From positions 1-64,000 of the forward strand of contig NZ_OMWA01000019.1 in the NCBI RefSeq assembly GCF_900314615.1: a DNA stretch of 64,000 nt. The letters run 5' to 3'. This DNA is from an uncultured Methanobrevibacter sp. Its GTDB lineage: Archaea; Methanobacteriota; Methanobacteria; Methanobacteriales; Methanobacteriaceae. A program made the position numbers and the translations under genes. The notes beneath the pieces are model-generated. The model was not told the origin of the DNA. It was given only the letters and a program-made list of their open reading frames with translations, and ran no database searches. Of the stretch, positions 43,733-51,340 are shown one piece after another. Every line of letters starts with the position of its first letter. Position 1 is the first letter of the stretch.

Positions 43733-43760
43733 GTAGAAATTAACGATTATAGTGATTATT

Positions 43761-44216
43761 ATGAGCGAACTTAAAGAATTAATTAATAATTATATTGAAC
43801 TTGAAGAAAAACTGGATGAAATCGAAGATAATGAATCCGAAGAATTTCAAACCTTAGCAGGCGAACTCCATGACATGGGCCATGAAATCGACCATTTAGT
43901 CTACAACGAAGAATTCGTAATCGTCTATAATGCAGATACTGAAGATGACGAAGTAATTGCACTTATCATCAGTGACGAAGAGGAAGACAGGGAAGAATTT
44001 TTAATTCCTGTTTACACCGATGAGGAAGAAGCTAAAAAAGCAATCGAATCATTTAGTGATGAATCCGGTGAAGCTAACTTCAAATGTGACAAAGCTAATG
44101 GAAATGCAATCGTTCAGGCATATGCCGATGACGAAGAATTTTTAGGATTGGCTATCAATGCACCTCAATGTGACTTTGTCATATTCGCTGAAGAGGTTCA
44201 TGACTGCTGTGATTAA
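43761..44216 (+). CDS. Acidic SseB-like protein 1
   Basis: 151 residues from ATG 43761 (GTGAT upstream). Very acidic N-terminal helix (LDEIEDNESEEFQTLAG), then a domain with FVIVYNADTEDDEVIALIIS and FLIPVYTDEEEAKKAIESFS, which is the SseB N-terminal pattern '..lPvFTdeeea..a...'. SseB-like proteins are of uncertain function (serine sensitivity, type III secretion accessory in bacteria). First of a tight three-gene run; gap of two bases to the next. Confidence 0.65.
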   Translation: MSELKELINNYIELEEKLDEIEDNESEEFQTLAGELHDMGHEIDHLVYNEEFVIVYNADTEDDEVIALIISDEEEDREEFLIPVYTDEEEAKKAIESFSDESGEANFKCDKANGNAIVQAYADDEEFLGLAINAPQCDFVIFAEEVHDCCD

Positions 44217-44218
44217 AC

Positions 44219-44662
44219 ATGAAACTTAAGGATTACGAAGATTATCAGAAAAATAATGTCAAGGCTTCAAAAAGCCAGATTAAAGAGTATATTCAGGTTT
44301 ATGCAGACATGGTAAAAAAGCTCAAAAACGAGGATGCCATGGAACTTGAACCGATTAAGAAAAACATCAAAAAGGCATATCCTGAAGAAATATACTTTAC
44401 ACTGATTGATGAGAAGGATGACTGGGTGAGGCTTATTGTTAAAGAGCCTAATCCAAACTACATCATTCCTGTATTTACTGATATTCGCGAGTATGCTCTT
44501 GGAAGCGCTGAAATATCAAAACTCTTTTTGGAAAAGCTTGAAATGAAAGTCATTACCCCTGAGGATATTGCAGAAATAGCAGATGAAGATGAGCATTTTG
44601 AGGGTTTTGTAATTAATCCCCACTCACAGAACTTTAATATGGACAGGAACGGGAGTTTTTAA
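44219..44662 (+). CDS. SseB-like protein 2
   Basis: 147 residues. Helical N-terminus, then YFTLIDEKDDWVRLIVKEPN, NYIIPVFTDIREYALGSAEI and a C-terminal helix ending DEHFEGFVINPHSQN. The 'IPVFTD.REY' and 'F.GFVINPHSQNF' blocks are shared with its neighbours. Abuts the next gene with no gap (stop 44660-44662, ATG 44663). Confidence 0.62.
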   Translation: MKLKDYEDYQKNNVKASKSQIKEYIQVYADMVKKLKNEDAMELEPIKKNIKKAYPEEIYFTLIDEKDDWVRLIVKEPNPNYIIPVFTDIREYALGSAEISKLFLEKLEMKVITPEDIAEIADEDEHFEGFVINPHSQNFNMDRNGSF

Positions 44663-44941
44663 ATGAAATTTATTTGCCCTGCAATCGGAGAAGATCACGA
44701 AAAGGACTTTCTTGTAATGGGAAGCCTTGATGATTTTAAGATAATTGTCTTCAGCGATGAAGATGAATACAAAAAAGGTTATGATTATTTAGAATTAGCT
44801 GACTATAAGCCATGTGAAGTTTCCCTTCATCTATTTCAGGAACTTTCACGCAATGACGATGCCTTCAGCGGCATCATTTTAAATATACATGATGAAAATA
44901 AATATATTTCAAAAAAAGAATTATTGGAAGAATCATTCTGA
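44663..44941 (+). CDS. SseB-like protein 3, short
   Basis: 92 residues with DDFKIIVFSDEDEYKKGYDY, the SseB-like 'vFtDe.Ey' strand, then DAFSGIILNIHDEN. It lacks the N-terminal helix of proteins 1 and 2. Its 3' end overlaps the minus-strand gene at 44933 by nine bases. Likely co-transcribed with 43761 and 44219. Confidence 0.6.
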   Translation: MKFICPAIGEDHEKDFLVMGSLDDFKIIVFSDEDEYKKGYDYLELADYKPCEVSLHLFQELSRNDDAFSGIILNIHDENKYISKKELLEESF

Positions 44942-45217
44942 TTCTTCTTCATCCACATCCTCTTTTTCCACAACTTCCTGACGGTAGTACTTGTAGCGGT
45001 AAGACATCTTGAAGCCTTTTTCGACTTCACGTTTAGGTCTTTTTTTACGTTTTATGTTTGGCCCGTTCATTTCCCTGAACTTTTCCTGGAAAGGTTTGGC
45101 CAGGTTCTTGTTTTCACGGTAATATGTGGAAATTCTACTTCTGGTGTGGGGCGCCCTGTAAATCCGTTTTCTTAAAAGACGCCTATTGTTGCTGACACGC
45201 CTTAACACGAAAATCAC
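44933..45217 (-). CDS. Basic hypothetical protein
   Basis: 94 residues from GTG 45217, which follows directly on the stop of the upstream gene (TAA-GTG). Very basic: RRLLRKRIYRAPHTRSRIST, MNGPNIKRKKRPKREVEKGF, then an acidic tail EKEDVDEEESE. Lys/Arg-rich with an acidic tail suggests RNA or ribosome binding. Coupled to the 63-residue gene at 45218. No family recognised. Confidence 0.55.
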   Translation of the reverse strand: MIFVLRRVSNNRRLLRKRIYRAPHTRSRISTYYRENKNLAKPFQEKFREMNGPNIKRKKRPKREVEKGFKMSYRYKYYRQEVVEKEDVDEEESE

Positions 45218-45409
45218 TTATCTTCTGTTTAAATTTTTAGTAGCAGATTTATCTAAAGTAGCTTGAATTTCATCGATTCTTTCAACTACAACTTTAATAG
45301 CCTGTTCACCTTGACGAGTGGGATTGATACCTTGTTCAACAAGCAGTGCATCCCTAATATCTCTTAATCTGTCAATTGAATCAATTTTCATAATTGTACT
45401 GTAAAACAT
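45218..45409 (-). CDS. Small helical hypothetical protein
   Basis: 63 residues from ATG 45409, with AGGAGG 6 nt upstream. Sequence MKIDSIDRLRDIRDALLVEQ then NPTRQGEQAIKVVVERIDEI, helical, no membrane segment. Directly followed by the basic protein gene. Conserved small pair of unknown role. Confidence 0.68.
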   Translation of the reverse strand: MFYSTIMKIDSIDRLRDIRDALLVEQGINPTRQGEQAIKVVVERIDEIQATLDKSATKNLNRR

Positions 45410-45484
45410 GAGATTCCTCCTAACTGTTATTAACTTTAGATTTTTTAATAAAAATATTTTATGTTTAATGACAAATTATTAATT

Positions 45485-46360
45485 ATGTTTGTAAAACAGC
45501 GAGTTATTTATCTGGCAGGAGGATGTTTCTGGGGCGTTGAAGCTTTTATCTCACGTCTTAAAGGCGTTAACCAAACAGAAGTGGGATATGCCAACGGAAG
45601 GGATTTGGCACCGACCTATGAAAAGGTATGTACAGGACGTACCGGCCATGCAGAATGCGTCAAGGCAACATACAATCCCCAAATCATTAGCCTGGAAGAG
45701 ATTTTGGAGAATTTTTTCAAGATTATTGACCCTTACGTTTTAAACCGTCAGGGTCCGGATATCGGAACACAGTACAGAACAGGAATCTACTGGCAGGATG
45801 ACTCACAGAAAACTATTGTTTTGAAGTTTTTATCCGCAAAACAGAAACTGTCATCAAAAAGAATCGTTACAGAGGCCCATGCAATCGGCAGCTTCTATCC
45901 TGCTGAGGAGTATCATCAGAAGTATCTTGAAAAAAACCCGCAGGGCTACTGTCATGTTGATTTAAATTTAATAGACGATAAAGAATTTGACCACTTAACC
46001 AAAGAAGAATATGAAATAACACAGCTTTCTTTAACGGAAGCACCTTTCACCAACAAATATGATGATTTTTTTGAAGAAGGTGTATATGTAGACGTAGTTG
46101 ACGGTGAAGTTCTCTTCACATCAGATGACAAGTTCGATTCAGGATGCGGATGGCCTGCATTTTCAAAGCCTGCCAGTGAAGATGCCGTTATAAAGCACAG
46201 GGACTTTTCACACGGAACAACACGCATTGAAGTTAGAAGCGCTAAGTCAAACTCACACTTGGGCCATCTGTTTCATGACGGACCCGGAGGAAGCCCCCGC
46301 TACTGCATCAATTCCGCCGCACTGAAATTCATACCTAAGGACGACTACATTAAAAAATAA
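45485..46360 (+). CDS. msrAB: Bifunctional peptide methionine sulfoxide reductase MsrA-MsrB
   Basis: 291 residues from ATG 45485 (an ATG at 45461 gives eight more; no ribosome-binding site for either, and an AT-rich promoter runs right up to the start, so the transcript may be leaderless). MsrA part: GGCFWGVEAF with catalytic C14. MsrB part begins about residue 165: EEGVYVDVVDGEVLFTS, CGWPAFSKP, and catalytic Cys274 in RYCINSAAL. The MsrB zinc CxxC pair is not seen. Repairs oxidised methionine S and R isomers. Confidence 0.94.
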   Translation: MFVKQRVIYLAGGCFWGVEAFISRLKGVNQTEVGYANGRDLAPTYEKVCTGRTGHAECVKATYNPQIISLEEILENFFKIIDPYVLNRQGPDIGTQYRTGIYWQDDSQKTIVLKFLSAKQKLSSKRIVTEAHAIGSFYPAEEYHQKYLEKNPQGYCHVDLNLIDDKEFDHLTKEEYEITQLSLTEAPFTNKYDDFFEEGVYVDVVDGEVLFTSDDKFDSGCGWPAFSKPASEDAVIKHRDFSHGTTRIEVRSAKSNSHLGHLFHDGPGGSPRYCINSAALKFIPKDDYIKK

Positions 46361-46393
46361 TTTTTTAACATATAACAGACAAAAATTGATACA

Positions 46394-46789
46394 ATGAAAA
46401 TCGAAGACATAAATAATCCGGAGCTTAAAAATCACATAAACATGATTTATATGCACAGTGAAAACCAGAATCAAAAGGCAATTGATGAAACAGAAGAAAA
46501 AATAAGGAACTATATTAAAGAAAACTATTTGATAATATCTGTTGAAGACGGAAAGCCTGTTAAAATTCCTTATGCCAATGACGGAGAATATCTCGTTCCT
46601 GCATTTACAGACGAACATGAATACGTAATGGGAATGCAGTACTTTTCACTCAATGTCATGGATGAAAACAAGGAATACGTTATTGAAAAATTAGATTATT
46701 TTAAAAAATTAAAAGAAGATCCTAATTTCTTAGGATACATCATAAATATTGCTCGTGTGAGCTATATAATTAATACTAGTCTTTTATGA
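46394..46789 (+). CDS. SseB-like protein 4
   Basis: 131 residues: helical acidic N-terminus, EYLVPAFTDEHEYVMGMQYF (SseB-like strand) and DPNFLGYIINIARVSYIINT at the end, matching proteins at 44219 and 44663. Lies just behind msrAB (33 bp) in the same direction; its 3' end overlaps the Mrp gene by 14 bases, convergent. Membership of the same family as 43761-44941 is clear from the pattern; function unknown. Confidence 0.6.
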   Translation: MKIEDINNPELKNHINMIYMHSENQNQKAIDETEEKIRNYIKENYLIISVEDGKPVKIPYANDGEYLVPAFTDEHEYVMGMQYFSLNVMDENKEYVIEKLDYFKKLKEDPNFLGYIINIARVSYIINTSLL

Positions 46790-47756
46790 AGTCGTTTTGA
46801 ATTTCAGAAACGATTTCAACAAATCTTTTTGAAACCTCATCACTTGGGTCAAGTGTTGCGATAACACCGTCCTTGTTAGGTGAATCGGAAACTTTTTCTT
46901 CAATTGGAAGATCTCCAAGATATGTGATTTCCATTTCATCTGCGAATTTCTCACCGTTGCCTTCACCGAATACAGGAAGTTTTTCACCACAGTGAGGACA
47001 GATATAGTAAGCCATATTTTCAATAAGGCCAATTTTATCTATATTCATCATTTCAACCATTTTAACACATTTCAAAACGTCTTCCTGTGATACTACGTTC
47101 GGTGTTGTTACCATAATTACAGCATCAGCATCAGGAATAGTCTGTAAAACTGTTAAAGGTTCATCTCCGGTTCCAGGCGGGTTATCGATGATTAAATAAT
47201 CAAGATTTCCCCAGTGAGCGTCAGATATGAGCTGTCTGATAGCACCGGTTTTTTGAGGACCTCTCCAGATGATTGGTGTGTCAATATTGTCCAGAAGGAA
47301 TGCCATTGACATTACTTTAAGACCGCTAGGAGTTGTTGCCGGAAACATTGAATGCTTGTATTCTTCCTGTTTTGCTTTGATGAATTCTGCTTTCTGTTCA
47401 TCATTTTCAAATGTTTCTTTTGCCATTGCTCCTTCTGTAAGGTCTCTGAATACTTCAAACTGATAGTTCTGGAAATTTTCACCGTAAAGTTCAAGTCCTA
47501 ACATTTTCGGGATGTTCGGTCCGTGAATATCTGCGTCTAAAATTCCGGTTTTAAAACCGAGTTTCTGTAAAGTCTCAGCGATGTTTGCAGCTACAGTGGA
47601 TTTTCCTACTCCTCCTTTTCCGCTCATAACTACAATCTTATGTTTAATCTGACCTAGATTTTTTGCAAGCCTAATTTCCTGCTCAATCATTTGTCTTTGC
47701 TGTTCAGGAGTCATCTGACCCCCGTGACCATGATGACCATGTCCATGTTCAGGCAT
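46776..47756 (-). CDS. mrp: Mrp/NBP35-type P-loop ATPase for Fe-S cluster delivery
   Basis: 326 residues. His/Gly-rich start EHGHGHHGHGG, then deviant Walker A SGKGGVGKST (45-54), DADIHGPNIPKMLGL, MAFLLDN, PPGTGDE, and the CPHCGEK cluster-binding CxxC near 255. Methanogen Nbp35/ApbC homologues bind and transfer [4Fe-4S] clusters. Compared with the usual protein there is an extra segment of about 45 residues after the DADIHGP strand (YQFEVFRDLTEGAMAKETFE...). A metal-binding role for the His-rich start is likely. Confidence 0.9.
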   Translation of the reverse strand: MPEHGHGHHGHGGQMTPEQQRQMIEQEIRLAKNLGQIKHKIVVMSGKGGVGKSTVAANIAETLQKLGFKTGILDADIHGPNIPKMLGLELYGENFQNYQFEVFRDLTEGAMAKETFENDEQKAEFIKAKQEEYKHSMFPATTPSGLKVMSMAFLLDNIDTPIIWRGPQKTGAIRQLISDAHWGNLDYLIIDNPPGTGDEPLTVLQTIPDADAVIMVTTPNVVSQEDVLKCVKMVEMMNIDKIGLIENMAYYICPHCGEKLPVFGEGNGEKFADEMEITYLGDLPIEEKVSDSPNKDGVIATLDPSDEVSKRFVEIVSEIQNDFIKD

Positions 47757-47776
47757 AATTTTTTCCCCCTAATAAT

Positions 47777-49108
47777 TTAATTGAATTTTTTACTTACTTC
47801 TTCTACTGCTAATATAAGCGGATCGGTAACCATTGATACAGGCGGTGCGTAAGCGAATTCCATATTGCTTAAATCAAAGCAGGTTAAACCTTCTGTAATA
47901 GCTAATGTCATTGTATCGATTCTTTCAGCCACTCTTTCCTCTGCTATGATCTGACATCCTATTATGGTTCCGTTTCCGTCACAGATAACTTTGATATCCA
48001 TCGGTTTGGCGTTCGGATAATATCTTGCTCTTGTAAGAGCTTCAACTTTTTGTACAACCGGTCTGATTCTGTTCTGCTGAGCAAAACTTGTAGTGTATCC
48101 AACAGCACCGAATTCAAGTTTACCTACTTTAGATACCATGGAGTTCAATACAGGATTGAATTTGGATTTCTTGTCACATATTGTACGTGCTAAAGTTTTG
48201 GACTGGCGAACAGCAGTAGTACCTAACTGGGAAATGGTGTTTGAACCTAAGATAAGGTCTTTGGATTCTACACAGTCTCCGACAGCATAAACGTCTTCCA
48301 CTGAAGTTTCCATCCTGTCGTTTACCATAATAGCCCATCTTCCGACTTCACATCCTGCCATTTCTGCAAGTTTAAGTTCTGCTCTAACACCGGTTGCCAT
48401 GATGACCATATCAGCGTCATAAAGTTCTTCATCACCGAAGCATGCCTTTTCGACTTTACCGTCACCTATGAGTTTGGTGATTGGTTTACCTAAAACAACC
48501 TGAATTCCTTCCATCTCAAGGTATTTTACAAGAATGTCAGACATGTCCTTGTCAAGAGACCTTGGTACAATCTGAGGAAGCATTTCACTTAAAATAACAT
48601 TCAAACCCTGTTTTTTAAGAGCATATGCAATTTCGATTCCGATTAAACCTGCACCTGTGACGATTGCACTTTTAGCTTCTTTCATAGCTTCCTGCACTTT
48701 AATACCGTCATCGATGTTTCTGATTCTATATACACCGTCAAGGTCTACACCCTGCATAGGAGGGACAAACGGATTACCTCCGGTTGCAAGCACAAGTTTA
48801 TCGTAATTTAAAACAGTTTCCTTTCCTTCTTTTTCATAGGTTACTGTTTTTTTATCAGAATCGACTGCAGTAACTTCTGCTTCAATGATAACATCAATGT
48901 CTTTTTCTTTATAATCTTCAGGAGTTCTCATTACAATATCATCAAAAGATTCTATTTTACCAGACAATACATAAGGAATAGCGCATGGAGAGTATGCTAC
49001 CTTATTGTCTCTTGTGATTACTGTAATTTCTATTTCTTTATTAAGTTTACGTATATTTGAAGCTGTTGAGATACCTCCAGCTCCTCCACCGACAATTACT
49101 ACTTTCAT
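47777..49108 (-). CDS. NADH oxidase/CoA-disulfide reductase-like flavoprotein
   Basis: 443 residues. FAD motif GGGAGGISTASNIR, redox-active Cys42 in YSPCAIPYVLSG (the single-Cys site of NADH oxidase/peroxidase and CoA-disulfide reductase), NAD motif GAGLIGIEIAYALK, and AVGDCVE. Domain order and length match this family. In methanogens it may reduce O2 to water or act on thiol cofactors. Next to Mrp in the same direction (21 bp), so possibly one operon. Confidence 0.9.
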   Translation of the reverse strand: MKVVIVGGGAGGISTASNIRKLNKEIEITVITRDNKVAYSPCAIPYVLSGKIESFDDIVMRTPEDYKEKDIDVIIEAEVTAVDSDKKTVTYEKEGKETVLNYDKLVLATGGNPFVPPMQGVDLDGVYRIRNIDDGIKVQEAMKEAKSAIVTGAGLIGIEIAYALKKQGLNVILSEMLPQIVPRSLDKDMSDILVKYLEMEGIQVVLGKPITKLIGDGKVEKACFGDEELYDADMVIMATGVRAELKLAEMAGCEVGRWAIMVNDRMETSVEDVYAVGDCVESKDLILGSNTISQLGTTAVRQSKTLARTICDKKSKFNPVLNSMVSKVGKLEFGAVGYTTSFAQQNRIRPVVQKVEALTRARYYPNAKPMDIKVICDGNGTIIGCQIIAEERVAERIDTMTLAITEGLTCFDLSNMEFAYAPPVSMVTDPLILAVEEVSKKFN

Positions 49109-49182
49109 TTTAACAAAACCGTATATGATTTATACAATATATAATATAATAAAATATAGTATAAAAAGATTAAGGTCATAAT

Positions 49183-49806
49183 ATGAAAGAAATCAATTTT
49201 GATTTAGAAAGGAACCCTTTTATTAATTTTTTATCTTCACGTTATGTGATGTGTGCAAGAGTAGATGTGGAAAAACTCTGGAAATGGTGCCATGAAAACG
49301 ACAAGTCATTTTTTGTGATGAGTCTGGGATGTCTTATGAATGCTGTAAACTCAGTTGACAATCTTAAAAGAAGAATAGTTGACGGAAAAGCGGTTGAATA
49401 TGACCATCTCGATGGAGTAAGTCCGATAATGGATGAAGGAAAAAAGATTTACAGAGAGATGAGAGTTAAAACACCTCAGGAGTTTGAAGATATCATAGAA
49501 TGGCATGATTATGTTAGGCAGCTTTCCCAGTCTATTTTAAAAGGTGAAGATGAAGGATTTACATTAGAGATGGAGAAAAGAGACTTTACAAATATTGCCA
49601 ACTTTTCCTGCATCCCGTGGGTTGATTTTGACTGCATTACCAACTGTGTTTTGACCGGAAACCAAATCCAGCCTCTTGTGACCTGGGGAAAAGTAAATGA
49701 AAATTATAAAATGAGCGTATCCATTACAGTCAATCACATATTTGTAAACGGCCGTGAACTAGGGTATTTTTATGAAAATGCACAAAAGGAGTTTGATCAG
49801 TTTTAA
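49183..49806 (+). CDS. Chloramphenicol acetyltransferase-like protein
   Basis: 207 residues, slightly shorter than CatA (about 215-220). The C-terminal catalytic motif HHxxxDG is changed to VNHIFVNGRELG: the catalytic His is kept but the first His and the Asp are Asn. The core FSCIPWVDFDCITNCV and the opening NPFINFLSSRYVMCARVD fit the fold. The altered motif argues against ordinary chloramphenicol resistance. A TATA-like ATATAATATAATA lies upstream. Confidence 0.8.
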   Translation: MKEINFDLERNPFINFLSSRYVMCARVDVEKLWKWCHENDKSFFVMSLGCLMNAVNSVDNLKRRIVDGKAVEYDHLDGVSPIMDEGKKIYREMRVKTPQEFEDIIEWHDYVRQLSQSILKGEDEGFTLEMEKRDFTNIANFSCIPWVDFDCITNCVLTGNQIQPLVTWGKVNENYKMSVSITVNHIFVNGRELGYFYENAQKEFDQF

Positions 49807-49814
49807 TCAAACTC
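49789..49814 (+). terminator. Hairpin at the end of the CAT-like gene
   Basis: GAGTTTGAT (49789-49797) pairs perfectly with ATCAAACTC (49806-49814) around CAGTTTTA. The stem includes the stop codon; TTTAATTG follows, a weak T-tract. Confidence 0.6.
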
Positions 49815-49861
49815 TTTAATTGTTTAACACCACAATTTGAACATTTATCCATTGAGATATT

Positions 49862-50188
49862 TTAATCGTTTTTGGATTCAATGTCAGTTGCTTCCAGTTT
49901 CATTATAACCGGCCTTAAACCGTCATTGCAGGAAACAATAGCAACACCCGGAGTTTTAATCCAGTCATTGTAATACCAGACATCTTTAACTCCATGAGCC
50001 AGTGCAAAAACATACTGGTATATTGCTTTCCAGGCCTCATCACAAAATCCATCCGGCTTTGCATAATCAGCATAATAGACTTCTCCTTCCTTCATTAACG
50101 GGCAGGTTGTGAGTCCTTCGATACCGTATTCCTTTGCCAGGTCTTCCTGAAAAGTTGTTTTTAAAATAGTAATCTTTACTTTTTTCAT
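49862..50188 (-). CDS. TIGR04076-type small protein
   Basis: 108 residues. Pattern KVKITILKTTFQEDLAKEYG, TTCPLMKEGEVYYADYAKPD, GFCDEAWKAIYQYVFALAHG and CNDGLRPVIMKLEATD, i.e. 'CP.f..G..y....  .GFC.eaW..i......ia.G....... CnDGlRPV'. These proteins are widespread in anaerobes, with unknown activity, and possibly bind metal through the two Cys. Stands alone. Confidence 0.72.
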   Translation of the reverse strand: MKKVKITILKTTFQEDLAKEYGIEGLTTCPLMKEGEVYYADYAKPDGFCDEAWKAIYQYVFALAHGVKDVWYYNDWIKTPGVAIVSCNDGLRPVIMKLEATDIESKND

Positions 50189-50344
50189 GTAAATTACTTT
50201 GTCTAAAATATATGATAATATTAATGATTCATAAATGTATACCTACAAACCAAGAACTGTATAATTCAGTTAATGCCAAATTAATAAAAGAAATGATATA
50301 TTGTTATAACATTTTAATATATTTCAAGTCGAAAAAAGAGATGA

Positions 50345-50366
50345 TTTAGATGCAATTGCATCTAAA
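50345..50366. terminator. 22-bp perfect palindrome, terminator of the surface-protein gene at 50380
   Basis: TTTAGATGCAATTGCATCTAAA; on the minus strand it is followed by TCATCTCTTTTTTCG. Closely related stems (GATGCA..TGCATC) recur at 51158, suggesting a shared terminator design. Confidence 0.65.
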
Positions 50367-50379
50367 ATAATTTAAATAT

Positions 50380-50955
50380 TTATCCATAAGATATTTGCTC
50401 CCATTTATTATTTCCAAGATGTCTTGCTTTACCACCACCAGGAGTATCAACTACATCTCCAGTATAAAACATTTTATTAGATTGAGCACTATAAAATGCT
50501 CCAGAATCAGTATTAGATGAACTACTGCTACTACTGCTTGAACTAGCAGGCTCCGCTTCAACTACTTCTTCTTTAATAGTCAATTTTTGTGTTGTATTGT
50601 TTCCAGTGTAGTTTTCATTTCCACCATAACTTACAGTAACATTATACTTTCCTTTCTTCAAATCAAGATCAAGTTTTGCCTTACCTTTAGAATCTGTTTT
50701 TACAACCTGATCAACAACTACTTTACCTTTACTGTTAGTTATTGTAATGTTAACTACTTCTTTTGACAGTGGAGTTTTATTTAAATCTGTCAGCTGCACT
50801 GACAAATTTCCACCTTCATATTGCTCTTTATCACTTGTAATTTTTACTTTTGTTGGCTCTTTAGCATGCATTGGATTAAACATTGCAAATCCTATTGCAG
50901 CTGCAAGAATAACAATTATTACAATCAATATTATAATTATATTTTTGCTCTCCAT
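50380..50955 (-). CDS. Membrane-anchored Ig-like protein with GAFYSAQ tail
   Basis: 191 residues from ATG 50955 (GGAGG 8 nt upstream). Anchor NIIIILIVIIVILAAAIGFA, one Ig-like domain (SDKEQYEGGNLSVQLTDLNK ... YNVTVSYGGNENYTGNN), Ser-rich linker SSSSSSSSNTD, and the tail GAFYSAQSNKMFYTGDVVDT ... HLGNNKWEQI. Tail and layout match 1820-2363 closely. Probably displayed on the surface with the tail outermost. Confidence 0.82.
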   Translation of the reverse strand: MESKNIIIILIVIIVILAAAIGFAMFNPMHAKEPTKVKITSDKEQYEGGNLSVQLTDLNKTPLSKEVVNITITNSKGKVVVDQVVKTDSKGKAKLDLDLKKGKYNVTVSYGGNENYTGNNTTQKLTIKEEVVEAEPASSSSSSSSSSNTDSGAFYSAQSNKMFYTGDVVDTPGGGKARHLGNNKWEQISYG

Positions 50956-51157
50956 TCCATTTTCCTCCAATATACATAATGACTGATACTATTTATTCAC
51001 AAATTAGATAATAACATTTTCGACAGAAAACTATTCACCATTATCACAAAAGACCTGAATCTTTCAATAGATAACTGTAAAAAACAGCAGAATTAGAAAT
51101 TTTGAATAAAACGTTAAAAAATAAGCTGAATTTTAGAGATTCAAAAAAAGAAAAATA

Positions 51158-51175
51158 TAGATGCATTTGCATCTA
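51158..51175 (-). terminator. Hairpin between surface-protein genes
   Basis: TAGATGCA (51158-51165) pairs with TGCATCTA (51168-51175) around TT; on the minus strand TATTTTTCTTTTTTTG follows. A second imperfect hairpin AATCAAT...ATTGATT is at 51189-51213, just after the zinc-ribbon gene. Confidence 0.65.
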
Positions 51176-51223
51176 CTAAAGTTTATTAAATCAATCCCAT
51201 TGGGGTAATTGATTTTTGTGCAA

Positions 51224-51331
51224 TTAGTCTTCTATCCAGTCACCCCTATCATAATCCGGATCAAAACCGCAGTTGTTGCAGTAAGGTTCAAAATCCGCAA
51301 GTATTGAACCGCATTCAGGACATATTTTCAT
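51224..51331 (-). CDS. 35-residue zinc-ribbon protein
   Basis: A 36-codon frame with GGTGG 6 nt before ATG 51331. MKICPECGSILADFEPYCNN then CGFDPDYDRGDWIED: two CxxC pairs form a zinc ribbon that makes up nearly the whole protein. It begins 10 bp after the stop of the 1052-residue adhesin gene and is transcribed in the same direction, so they may be co-transcribed. Such tiny zinc ribbons are usually missed by annotation. Role unknown. Confidence 0.75.
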   Translation of the reverse strand: MKICPECGSILADFEPYCNNCGFDPDYDRGDWIED

Positions 51332-51340
51332 CAAACCACC

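Noticed and set aside
49183..49806. CAT-like gene as an antibiotic-resistance determinant
   Set aside because: The HHxxxDG motif is altered, and there is no mobile-element context.
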